64,000 nucleotides of DNA. Origin: Parabacteroides hominis. GTDB taxonomy: Bacteria > Bacteroidota > Bacteroidia > Bacteroidales > Tannerellaceae. Location: assembly GCF_014287585.1 (NCBI RefSeq), contig NZ_JACOOJ010000010.1, positions 1-64,000 of the forward strand, given 5' to 3'. Under the pieces are notes generated by a model, which made no database searches, was not told where the DNA came from, and worked only from the letters and a program-made list of their open reading frames with translations. A program made the translations under genes and the position numbers. Below are positions 41,806 to 49,758 of the stretch, piece after piece (the stretch's first letter is position 1; every line of letters starts with the position of its first letter).

Positions 41806-43016
41806 AAATTGTAATCTTAAACACATCCGAACGTACCGGAGGTGCGGCTGTAGCCGCCGGACGTTTAGGTAAGGCTTTAAAACAAGCCGGAATACAGGTC
41901 AATAAGCTTGTACGTGATGATACCTGGTTGAACCGTTTCCGATTCTATTGGGAGCGGTTGATTATTTTTTTATGTAACCATTTAAACCGTAAGAATCTAT
42001 TTGCGGTTTCCATCGCCAATACCGGAACGGATCTGTCCGGGAATCTTTCGGTAAAAGAAGCTGATATTATCCATTTTCATTGGATTAATCAGGGTTTTCT
42101 TTCGTTAAAGGATATAGAAGCATTGGTGAAACTGAACAAGCCTATCGTATGGACTATGCATGATATGTGGCCTTGTACAAGCATTTGTCATCATGCGAGA
42201 GATTGTGAAAAGTTCCAGACTGGATGTGAGTCTTGTTTCTTCTTAAAGTCGAAAGGTAAGGATCTCTCGACTTCTGTCTTTGATAAAAAATTATCTTTAT
42301 ATAAGGATGCCAATATAACCTTTGTCGGTTGTAGTCGATGGCTGTCAGGCAGGGCAAAAAAAAGTTATCTGCTACAGGATAAGACGGTTCTGTCTATTCC
42401 TAATCCTATCGATACGGAGGTTTATCATCCGATGGATCAGGGTACGGCTCGTGAGTTATTGGGGCTGCCTTCTGGAAAGAAACTTCTGTTATTTGGGGCA
42501 CTGAACGTTACAGACAAGCGTAAGGGGATTGATTATTTGATTGCGGCTTTAAGGAAAATAGAGAAGCAGGATGTGGAACTTGTCGTTTTCGGCCAAGTGA
42601 AAGATGATATCCGAGGTCTTTTTCCCGTGCCGATCCATTCGATGGGCTATTTGTCGGATGAATCTAAAATCGTAGCTTTGTATAATGCTGTCGATATATT
42701 TATCACTTCTTCCTTAGAGGAAAATCTCCCGAACACAATCATGGAATCGATGGCATGTGGAACTCCTTGTGTCGGATTTGAAATCGGTGGTATCCCGGAG
42801 ATGATCGACCACAAGATAAATGGCTATGTCACCAACTATAAGGATGCCAACGACCTTGCTAATGGTATCCAATGGGTTTTGGAGCATGGAGATCGGCAGG
42901 CTCTTTCGGATGCTTGTGTGAAGAAAGTACAGGAGAATTATACGGATGAAGTGATTGCTGGAAAATATTTGGCATTGTATCAAAATATATTGTGTAAAAA
43001 TGATGGGAAATTATAA
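41802..43016 (+). CDS. Family 4 glycosyltransferase
   Basis: 404 residues from ATG 41802 (MKIVILNTSERTGGAAVAAG); the upstream TTG 41781 lies in the decayed gene. A GT-B fold is clear: IVWTMHDMWPCTSICHHARD in the acceptor domain, GALNVTDKRKGIDYLIAAL, and the GT4 donor motif DIFITSSLEENLPNTIMESM, then ACGTPCVGFEIGGIPEMIDH. A cysteine cluster (CTSICHHARDCEKFQTGCESC) is typical of Bacteroidales WcfS-like members. Codon composition is closer to the core than to its left neighbours. Confidence 0.92.
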   Translation: MKIVILNTSERTGGAAVAAGRLGKALKQAGIQVNKLVRDDTWLNRFRFYWERLIIFLCNHLNRKNLFAVSIANTGTDLSGNLSVKEADIIHFHWINQGFLSLKDIEALVKLNKPIVWTMHDMWPCTSICHHARDCEKFQTGCESCFFLKSKGKDLSTSVFDKKLSLYKDANITFVGCSRWLSGRAKKSYLLQDKTVLSIPNPIDTEVYHPMDQGTARELLGLPSGKKLLLFGALNVTDKRKGIDYLIAALRKIEKQDVELVVFGQVKDDIRGLFPVPIHSMGYLSDESKIVALYNAVDIFITSSLEENLPNTIMESMACGTPCVGFEIGGIPEMIDHKINGYVTNYKDANDLANGIQWVLEHGDRQALSDACVKKVQENYTDEVIAGKYLALYQNILCKNDGKL

Positions 43017-44676
43017 GACAGGAAAATATTATTTAGCTTTTTCTTATGGAGTAATAGGTATTCTTTTTTATCTGTTATCTGTTTATACTCCTTTAATGGC
43101 AGATGATTTTTCATTTGCTTATATGTATGATAGAAATGGGGCGAACATTTCATCTCCAATTATGAATTTGTATGATATTGTTATTTCGCAATATAACCAT
43201 TATTTTGTCTCTAATGGACGGACTCCTGTACAATTTATAGAACAGTTGTTTGCAGGGTTGCTTGGACGTGATTCGTTTAATCTGTTTAATGCGTTGATCT
43301 TTTTACTTTTTTTGTGGGTTAGTGCATCGTTTATTGGTCAAAAGAAAAATCGACATTATATTGTATCGACTTTGTTTTTATTATTTTGGTTTTTATTACC
43401 TGTACCGGGGGAAACATTGTTATGGATGTCTGGAAGTGTTTGTTATTTATGGGCTTCCTGCTTTGTGCTGTTATTCTTGTATTTCTTTTTCAAGATAGAT
43501 ACAATGGATATTCCGGCATGGGGATATCCTGTCCTGTTTTTTGCCGGAGTGTTTGCCGGATGGGTACATGAAGGATTGACTGTCGGGGTTTCCGGATGTC
43601 TATTTCTTTATTTTTGTTTTCATCGGAGGAAATTCCAAGGAAATGTAGTGCCTTTGACTTTGGGGTTTTGGTGTGGAACTTTATTGGTATTTAGTTCTCC
43701 TGGTATTTGGATGAGAGGAATGAGTAGTTTTGATTTGATGTCTTTTATAATGCTTCGTGTTCGTTTTGCGTTGTATATTAAGATGTTTTGGATATTAATA
43801 TTTATCCTTTTATATTTGTATATCCGAAAACGAGATCTTTTTAAGGAAATCCTTAAAAAGAATGCGATACTTTTAGGTATCGCATTCTTTGAGTTTCTAT
43901 TCGGTTGCCTTATTGGATTACAGTCTATAAGGCAAACTTTTTTTGTGGAATTATTTTCGATTATTTTGATTGTTAAGTATTTTGTAGATTATGGGGAATT
44001 GTTCTATAAATATAAAATATACTTTTTACTGACTGTTTTGTGTCTGTTCATTCCGGATTATGCATGTTCATTAAACGCTTGTATGAAAAATTATGAATTA
44101 TATCAGTCTGTTTTTAAGGAATATCGGAATAGTGGAGATGGAGTGATACCGACGGACTATAAACGTAATTCCACATGGTTTTCTACTCATGAAATGAATC
44201 GTTTTGTTCATCCTTATTTTTTCACTCATAATGCGCATTATTATTTAAACTGCTATTTGCCATATTATATTCGGAAAGACCGCTTGATTGTTTTACCACA
44301 GATCGCTTATGAACAGTTGTATTTGAATGGATCTTTTTGCCGACCTGAAAATAGGACTTCTTCTATTGAAGGTGATTTTTATACAATTCCTGGCACTGAT
44401 TTTTATGTTATGCCATTGAACAGAAACGATTCGAAAGATTATGAGTCCATGAACGTTTCTTATAAATTTAATATGGACTCAATAAATATACCGTGGTATA
44501 TAAAACCGATACGATCTTATATTAAAAGGTTAAATCCTAATAGTAATTTACCCTATGGTTCAGCCATAACTAAACTCAAAGATCGTTTAGGAAATTATTA
44601 TCTTCTGATCGATAAGCCTTATGCAACGGATTTGGGTGTGAAAGTTGTTGAGATAGAATTTATTCCAAATAAATGA
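43000..44676 (+). CDS. DUF6056-like polytopic membrane protein
   Basis: 558 residues from ATG 43000 (or 557 from 43003), overlapping the glycosyltransferase end. It has about ten hydrophobic helices and the early motif TPLMADDFSFAYMYDRNGAN, which I associate with DUF6056 proteins of Bacteroidales glycan loci. The C-terminal part (after about residue 370) is soluble. GT-C-like transfer from a polyprenyl-phosphate sugar fits the next gene, a GtrB-like enzyme coupled by ATGA. Three consecutive inverted repeats interrupt the coding sequence at 43837-43935. Confidence 0.65.
   Translation: MMGNYKTGKYYLAFSYGVIGILFYLLSVYTPLMADDFSFAYMYDRNGANISSPIMNLYDIVISQYNHYFVSNGRTPVQFIEQLFAGLLGRDSFNLFNALIFLLFLWVSASFIGQKKNRHYIVSTLFLLFWFLLPVPGETLLWMSGSVCYLWASCFVLLFLYFFFKIDTMDIPAWGYPVLFFAGVFAGWVHEGLTVGVSGCLFLYFCFHRRKFQGNVVPLTLGFWCGTLLVFSSPGIWMRGMSSFDLMSFIMLRVRFALYIKMFWILIFILLYLYIRKRDLFKEILKKNAILLGIAFFEFLFGCLIGLQSIRQTFFVELFSIILIVKYFVDYGELFYKYKIYFLLTVLCLFIPDYACSLNACMKNYELYQSVFKEYRNSGDGVIPTDYKRNSTWFSTHEMNRFVHPYFFTHNAHYYLNCYLPYYIRKDRLIVLPQIAYEQLYLNGSFCRPENRTSSIEGDFYTIPGTDFYVMPLNRNDSKDYESMNVSYKFNMDSINIPWYIKPIRSYIKRLNPNSNLPYGSAITKLKDRLGNYYLLIDKPYATDLGVKVVEIEFIPNK
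43837..43935. repeat. Three consecutive inverted repeats in DUF6056-like gene
   Basis: CTTTTTAAGGA/TCCTTAAAAAG (43837-43860, 2-nt centre) overlaps AAAGAATGCGATAC/GTATCGCATTCTTT (43857-43890, 6-nt centre), and TTGCCTTAT/ATAAGGCAA (43905-43935, 13-nt centre) follows. All lie in frame, in a membrane helix region (LFKEILKKNAILLGIAFFEF). An RNA copy would fold into successive stable hairpins. Confidence 0.88.
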
Positions 44677-45617
44677 TTATGAGATTATCAATCGTCGTCC
44701 CTTGCTATAACGAAGAACCTGTTCTTCAAGAGACAACAGTTCGTTTGAGTGCTGTTTTGGACTCTTTGGTCGAAAAGCGGAAAATATCGTCTGACAGTTT
44801 TATTTTGTACATCAATGATGGTAGTCGAGATATGACTTGGACGATTATAGAGTCTTTACATGATAGGAATTCTTATGTGAAAGGATTGAATTTAGCCGGG
44901 AATGTAGGACATCAAAATGCGTTAATGGCTGGTCTGATGACGGCAAAAGGATATGCGGATGTTCTGATTTCAATTGATGCCGATTTGCAAGATGATGTCA
45001 GTGTCATTGAAGAGATGGTGGATCGATATAAGGAAGGATACGATATTGTTTATGGTGTACGTAGTTCAAGAGATTCGGATACTTTCTTTAAAAAGAATAC
45101 AGCATTGGCTTTTTATAAGTTGATGTCGTGGTTGGGAGTAAAGTCTGTTTATAACCATGCTGACTATCGTTTGATGAGTCGGCGTGCTGTGGAGCAATTG
45201 GGAAATTATAAAGAACGGAATTTGTTTCTGAGAGGAATCGTCCCATTGATTGGATATGAAACGACATCTGTTTATTATAGGCGGAGTGAACGCTTTGCCG
45301 GTGAATCCAAATATCCGTTGAGTAAAATGTTCAATTTTGCAATAGATGGAATTACTTCTTTTTCGGTTAAGCCATTACGGTTAATAGCATCTCTTGGTTT
45401 TTTGTTTTTATTGTGTAGCTTAGTGGCGGTTGTTTATACATTATATGTCTATTTTAATGGGGAGACAGTGGCAGGATGGGCTTCGCTGATGTTATCCGTA
45501 TGGTTTTTAGGTAGTCTAATTTTGATTGCGATCGGGATAGTCGGTGAATATATCGGTAAGATATATTTGGAAGTAAAAGAAAGGCCCAGGTATAATATTG
45601 AGAAGTTCTTGAATTAA
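44673..45617 (+). CDS. GtrB/ArnC-like polyprenyl-phosphate glycosyltransferase
   Basis: 314 residues: an N-terminal GT2 domain (LSIVVPCYNEEPVLQETTVR, DDG equivalent ILYINDGSRD, DXD in SIDADLQDDVSVIEEMVDRY) and two C-terminal membrane helices (ASLGFLFLLCSLVAVVYTLY and SVWFLGSLILIAIGIVGEYI). It probably loads a sugar onto undecaprenyl phosphate for the membrane protein upstream, to which it is coupled by ATGA. It is a close paralogue of the frameshifted gene at 26702-27633, so this copy may keep the function. Confidence 0.92.
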   Translation: MIMRLSIVVPCYNEEPVLQETTVRLSAVLDSLVEKRKISSDSFILYINDGSRDMTWTIIESLHDRNSYVKGLNLAGNVGHQNALMAGLMTAKGYADVLISIDADLQDDVSVIEEMVDRYKEGYDIVYGVRSSRDSDTFFKKNTALAFYKLMSWLGVKSVYNHADYRLMSRRAVEQLGNYKERNLFLRGIVPLIGYETTSVYYRRSERFAGESKYPLSKMFNFAIDGITSFSVKPLRLIASLGFLFLLCSLVAVVYTLYVYFNGETVAGWASLMLSVWFLGSLILIAIGIVGEYIGKIYLEVKERPRYNIEKFLN

Positions 45618-45682
45618 GTATTGTGAGTGTACACGTTACGGGGCATTATCGGGGCTTACATAACATCCTGTTTATGGATACA

Positions 45683-45706
45683 AAAAAGCCCCCCGAAGGG
45701 AGCTTT
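45683..45706 (-). terminator. Intrinsic terminator on the minus strand
   Basis: AAAGC (45685-45689) with C5 and GGG, GCTTT (45702-45706) form a stem around CGAA. On the minus strand it is followed by six T. It ends transcripts coming leftward from the decayed pair at 45731-46560 and may also stop the plus-strand cluster. Confidence 0.7.
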
Positions 45707-45730
45707 AAAAAGACTGGTGAAAACAGCTAA

Positions 45731-46560
45731 TTATCTTTTATACCTACTGATATAATCAGTTAGTCGTTCAGCTTGCAATTTTGTTATCTTTGCAAATGAA
45801 ATCTTCTTTTTAAGTGTTTCAAAGCCAAACTCATCGATAAACTTACCAATTGAAACATTCAAAAACATGGAAGGCAAAGAAGACACACCTTCCATCACAT
45901 CATAAAGTTTAATTGTACATATAGTATCCTCTTTTTATTTAGTTAAAAATCAAACTCGTCTAAAATTTCTTCTTCCTTCAAATCTCCTAAATATAATTCG
46001 AAATATATCAACGTCCCGTTAAAATCAAAATCAATATTATCAATTTTACTTCATGCTTCTTTAATAAACGAGCTTTATTACAAATTATTCTTACAACATC
46101 AGCACACGATAATATATTATCCAGGCCTTTTCCTCTATTACGAACCTTAGATCCAACTGTAAAATCAACCTCGATAGACTTTTTCAAAGCATCGATATCC
46201 GTTAGTATATCCCTCTACATTAACTAAAAATTCAATTAAACATGCTATTGTAATAACATGAATAGGTTGAAATAATTCAGGAAACAATGTATCCTTAAAA
46301 ACAAAAGTTACTTGTTTTTGATAATTTGCTTTCTTATATTCATTCTTGATAGTAGCGATCTGTCTCAGCCAGTCCGCTGAGAGCGGCTTGTTGGCGTGGG
46401 AAGGGGTGGGGGGATGGTTTTCTTGGGGATGCGGGGAGGTATCCGGTTGTTTTTCAGGCAGGAGAGAAGGATAAGGACGCCCAACTCGATACTTTTGCCT
46501 TTTAACTGGAACAAGACGTAACGTATGTTGCATGTCTAAATATGTTCTCAAACATATCAT
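45731..46560 (-). pseudogene. Decayed two-gene set: ATPase-like and STAS-like (DUF4325) proteins
   Basis: On the minus strand, a 131-codon frame (46560-46165) contains SADWLRQIATIKNEYKKANY. The reading then continues in other frames as DFTVGSKVRNRGKGLDNILS, resembling the glycine box of a GHKL ATPase, then LGDLKEEEILDEFDF. A following fragment to TAA at 45733 reads SSLPSMFLNVSIGKFIDEFG, FETLKKKISFAKITKLQ, like STAS-type DUF4325 proteins. Frameshifts and the missing start of the second gene show decay. Assignment to these families is tentative, but the pairing of an ATPase with a DUF4325 protein is common. Confidence 0.5.
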
Positions 46561-47171
46561 TTTCTAAATAATAACGGTATCAAAAATAGGATATATGGTT
46601 ATAAGTGCGTTACTTTGTCATGTTTTCCAATGAAAATCATCATAAGGGAAGACTGATGTCGGTTTGTCGATACAAATTCAAATTTTTTGGTTTTCTTTTT
46701 ACGATAAACACGAACATGACAAAGCTTTAATTATGAAAAAAAGGTGGGAAATGGGAGTGTCGCTTGTTACAGGCGGCACTCCCTTGCCGCTTTTATATAA
46801 AGAGACTCCAAGATAGCACAAACTTCCCGTTAATTGGCACATGTTTTCCATTGTAATTTTTTTGTCTTTTGCTCCCTTGTCGGTATAGGGTTCGGGAGTA
46901 ATGGGAAGTGTCCGGCTGACCAGCTGCGGGTGATCTTGGAGATATATTCCGGAGTATAGGTGAATGTGAAGCCGTTTTTCGTCTTCAACCAAAAGGCCGG
47001 TCAAAAGGGTATAGGCGCCGTAATGCTTAGAGCGATTTATCTCTCTGTCTTTCATACGAAGAACGAATATCTTTGTTATCTTTGCTCGCAAAACAAAAAT
47101 CCCACCTCTCACGTGTGACAATGCGGTTGGAGAGGGATGTGGTGGTATAGTACAATAAAACGATAGCGGAT
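46561..47171. other. Intergenic region without a convincing gene
   Basis: A hairpin with arms GGGAGTGTCGC/GCGGCACTCCC (46753-46783, one mismatch) is the clearest structure. A long minus-strand frame covers much of it but starts within the ATPase gene region and has no family resemblance. The region may be debris of the decayed island. A mild -7-like region precedes the ATG at 47172 but I do not assign a promoter. Confidence 0.5.
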
Positions 47172-48302
47172 ATGCGGATAAAGACTTTAAGTTTTGAAGA
47201 TAAATCCCGGAACTGGCATTTTGACTCATTGAGTTTTAATGACAAACTGACATTGTTAGTCGGTGCTTCTGGTGTGGGAAAAACGCAGATACTGAATGCG
47301 ATCAAGAAATTGAAGAGGATTGCAAAAGGAGAGTCTTTTAATGGTCTTAAATGGAGTGTCGTGTTTGAGACGATAGATGAGGAAGAGTACGTTTGGAGTG
47401 GAGAGTTCGGGAGTCGGAATGAAATTCAGTTGGATGATATAGCATCGGAGAAAAAGGATAAATATGCGTTCTTGCAAGAAAAATTGTGGAAAGAAGATAA
47501 TTTGTTGATAGATCGCTCTCCTGAGACGATTTTTTTTAATGGGAATCAGATTGTAAAGTTGCCTTCGGAGCAGAGTGTGGTTGCGCTGTTGAAGGAAGAG
47601 CCTGTTGTGTCTCCAGTCTTTGATGGCTTTGCTAAAATCGGAGAATTGGTTTTTAATACAAAAAGCGTTTCTTTGACTATTTTGGGAAAGTCTTTATTGG
47701 AGCCTTTATTATTACATTTTAAATCTGTTGATGAAATCCGCCATTCAGGTTTGGGAACGGAAATAAAATTATGTTTGTTGTATTACACAGATAAAAATGA
47801 ATTCAAAAAAATACAAAGTCGTTTTATCAATATATTCCCTCAAGTCGAACAAATAAAAGTAGAAGTGGTGCCCGGTATTTCTTCAGATGCCATAGGAGAT
47901 TATCCGGTGATCCAATTGAAAGAAAAAGGAGTAAAAGATTGGATTTTACAGCCGATGATTTCTTCGGGCATGTTGAAAAGTCTGTTGCAGGTAGCGGAGT
48001 TGTATCTTTGCGAGGATGGCGCCGTTATTTTGATTGATGAGTTCGAAAATAGTTTGGGCGTGAATTGTATGGATGAGTTGACGGAAGATCTGGTAGCTTC
48101 CGAACGGGATGTACAATTCATTATTACCAGCCATCACCCTTATATAATCAATAATATCCCGTATCGGAATTGGAAGATCGTTACACGAAAAGCTGGAACT
48201 GTCGTTGTTAAGAATGCGAGCGATTATAAGATCGGACAGTCCAAGCATGATGCCTTTATACAATTGTTGCAGTTGGACGAGTTTACGGAAGGAGTGGAAT
48301 AG
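47172..48302 (+). CDS. AAA ATPase (AAA15/AAA21, OLD-like) of a two-gene module
   Basis: A 376-residue ABC/SMC-type ATPase: Walker A in LVGASGVGKTQILNAIKKLK near residue 30, an insertion domain in the middle, a signature-like region near ISSGMLKSLLQVAELYL, Walker B GAVILIDEFENSLG, and a final IITSHHPYIINNIP motif. This is the layout of the ATPases of RloA/PARIS/OLD-like and other anti-phage systems. The gene for a RloB/TOPRIM-like partner starts 5 nt after its stop. It sits in an accessory island between glycan genes, next to other decayed accessory genes. Confidence 0.82.
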   Translation: MRIKTLSFEDKSRNWHFDSLSFNDKLTLLVGASGVGKTQILNAIKKLKRIAKGESFNGLKWSVVFETIDEEEYVWSGEFGSRNEIQLDDIASEKKDKYAFLQEKLWKEDNLLIDRSPETIFFNGNQIVKLPSEQSVVALLKEEPVVSPVFDGFAKIGELVFNTKSVSLTILGKSLLEPLLLHFKSVDEIRHSGLGTEIKLCLLYYTDKNEFKKIQSRFINIFPQVEQIKVEVVPGISSDAIGDYPVIQLKEKGVKDWILQPMISSGMLKSLLQVAELYLCEDGAVILIDEFENSLGVNCMDELTEDLVASERDVQFIITSHHPYIINNIPYRNWKIVTRKAGTVVVKNASDYKIGQSKHDAFIQLLQLDEFTEGVE

Positions 48303-48307
48303 GCGAT

Positions 48308-48985
48308 ATGAATGTTTATATTCTGGTTGAAGGAAAGCGTACGGAAAAGAAAGTTTATCCGGCATGGCTGTCTATTCTGACTCCTCATTTGAAAAAAGTA
48401 AATATAGCAGGAGATGTCTCTGATGACAACTATTATCTGATTAGTGGAGAGGGTTATCCTTCTTTATTGTCCCATTTAAAGAATGCAATAGATGAGGTGA
48501 ACGAGATTTCGAAATTCCGGTATCTTGTCTTGTGTTTGGATGCGGAAGAAGAAACAGTACAATCCAGGATCGATGAAATAAATACATATCTGAAACGGGA
48601 ACAGTGTATATTGCAAAATGCCGAATTAGTGATTGTTGTCCAGAATCCTTGTTTTGAAACCTGGTTTTTAGGAAATCGTAAGTTATTTAAAAGGCAGCCG
48701 CAAAGTCCGGAGCTATGTCGGTATATTCGGTTTTATAATGTATCGGAAGGGGATCCGGAAGAAATGCCGGCTTTGGAGGAGCGCATGACAAGGGCACAGT
48801 TTCATGTCGCTTATTTGCGAGAAATGTTTGAAGAACGAAATATTTCTTATTCAAAAAGGAATCCGGGGGAGATATGTGAAGCTCATTTTTTGACGGAATT
48901 AATCAAAAGAAATGAGGAAACGAACCATATCTCTTCTTTCAGAGAATTTCTGAATCTTTGTGATATGATAAATTACAAGAAATAA
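48308..48985 (+). CDS. RloB/DUF4276-like (TOPRIM-type) partner protein
   Basis: A 225-residue protein with an N-terminal VYILVEGKRTEKKVYPAWLS (the EGxTE acidic motif of TOPRIM-like proteins), then YLVLCLDAEEETVQSRI (a second acidic cluster), then QNPCFETWFLGN, similar to the NPxFExWLL motif of RloB. It therefore looks like a possible nuclease or effector fold partnered with the ATPase upstream. The pair shares a transcript. I cannot tell whether it belongs to a named system such as PARIS or RloAB; the ATPase does not look like a standard AriA to me. Confidence 0.7.
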   Translation: MNVYILVEGKRTEKKVYPAWLSILTPHLKKVNIAGDVSDDNYYLISGEGYPSLLSHLKNAIDEVNEISKFRYLVLCLDAEEETVQSRIDEINTYLKREQCILQNAELVIVVQNPCFETWFLGNRKLFKRQPQSPELCRYIRFYNVSEGDPEEMPALEERMTRAQFHVAYLREMFEERNISYSKRNPGEICEAHFLTELIKRNEETNHISSFREFLNLCDMINYKK

Positions 48986-48995
48986 AGAATATTTG

Positions 48996-49754
48996 ATGCT
49001 ACAACCTACATTTTCAATCATAACGATTACCTATAACGCCGTGCGTCTGGTGGAGCAGACGTTGTTGAACGTGTTGAGCCAGTCCTATCCGAATATCGAA
49101 TATATCGTGATAGACGGCGGTTCGACGGACGGGACGGTGGATATAATCAAGCAGTATGAATCGGGGCTGGCTTATTGGGTGAGCGAACCGGACAAAGGGA
49201 TATACGACGCCATGAACAAGGGGCTTCAAAAGGCGACGGGAGATTATGTCTGGTTTATCAATGCCGGCGATTCTCTCTGTTCTTCCGATACGGTCCAGTC
49301 GGTCGTTTCCAGGCTGCAGAAGAGGAAGGCTTTGCCGGATATCATCTATGGGGAGACGAATATCGTGGACGAGGAAAGGCGGTCGTTGGGATTGCGACGT
49401 CTCAGGGCTCCGCGGAAGCTCTCGTGGAAGAGTTTCCGGATGGGGATGTTGGTTTGCCACCAGTCGTTTATACCAAAGCGTACGGTTGCCCCGTTATATG
49501 ATTTGCAGTATCGCTATTCTGCCGATTTCGACTGGTGTATCCGTTGCATGAAGCAGGCACGTTCGTTTTGCAATACGCATCTCACCCTGTCCGACTTCCT
49601 GGACGGCGGAACGAGTACGACGCAAAGAAAGGTATCATTGCGAGAGAGATATGCGATTATGTGCAAATATTATGGTACTTTTGTTACGGTTTTGCTCCAT
49701 GGGTGGTTCGCCGTCCGTTTTTATGCGGCCAAATGCTTGAAGGGGCGGGTTTGA
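48996..49754 (+). CDS. Family 2 glycosyltransferase (WcaA-like)
   Basis: 252 residues from ATG 48996; a TTG directly before is less likely. GT2 motifs: FSIITITYNAVRLVEQTLLN, YIVIDGGSTDGTVDIIKQY, SEPDKGIYDAMNKGLQKATG, and WFINAGDSLCSS. The catalytic region HQSFIPKRT and SADFDWCIRCM follow. This colanic-acid-type transferase probably adds a side sugar. It is followed by the YfhO gene after 4 nt. Base composition returns to that of the core genome here. Confidence 0.9.
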   Translation: MLQPTFSIITITYNAVRLVEQTLLNVLSQSYPNIEYIVIDGGSTDGTVDIIKQYESGLAYWVSEPDKGIYDAMNKGLQKATGDYVWFINAGDSLCSSDTVQSVVSRLQKRKALPDIIYGETNIVDEERRSLGLRRLRAPRKLSWKSFRMGMLVCHQSFIPKRTVAPLYDLQYRYSADFDWCIRCMKQARSFCNTHLTLSDFLDGGTSTTQRKVSLRERYAIMCKYYGTFVTVLLHGWFAVRFYAAKCLKGRV

Positions 49755-49758
49755 TAGT

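Noticed and set aside
46699..47229. 176-codon minus-strand frame
   Set aside because: It overlaps the start of the ATPase gene, resembles no family, and its sequence looks like translated non-coding DNA with a hairpin inside.
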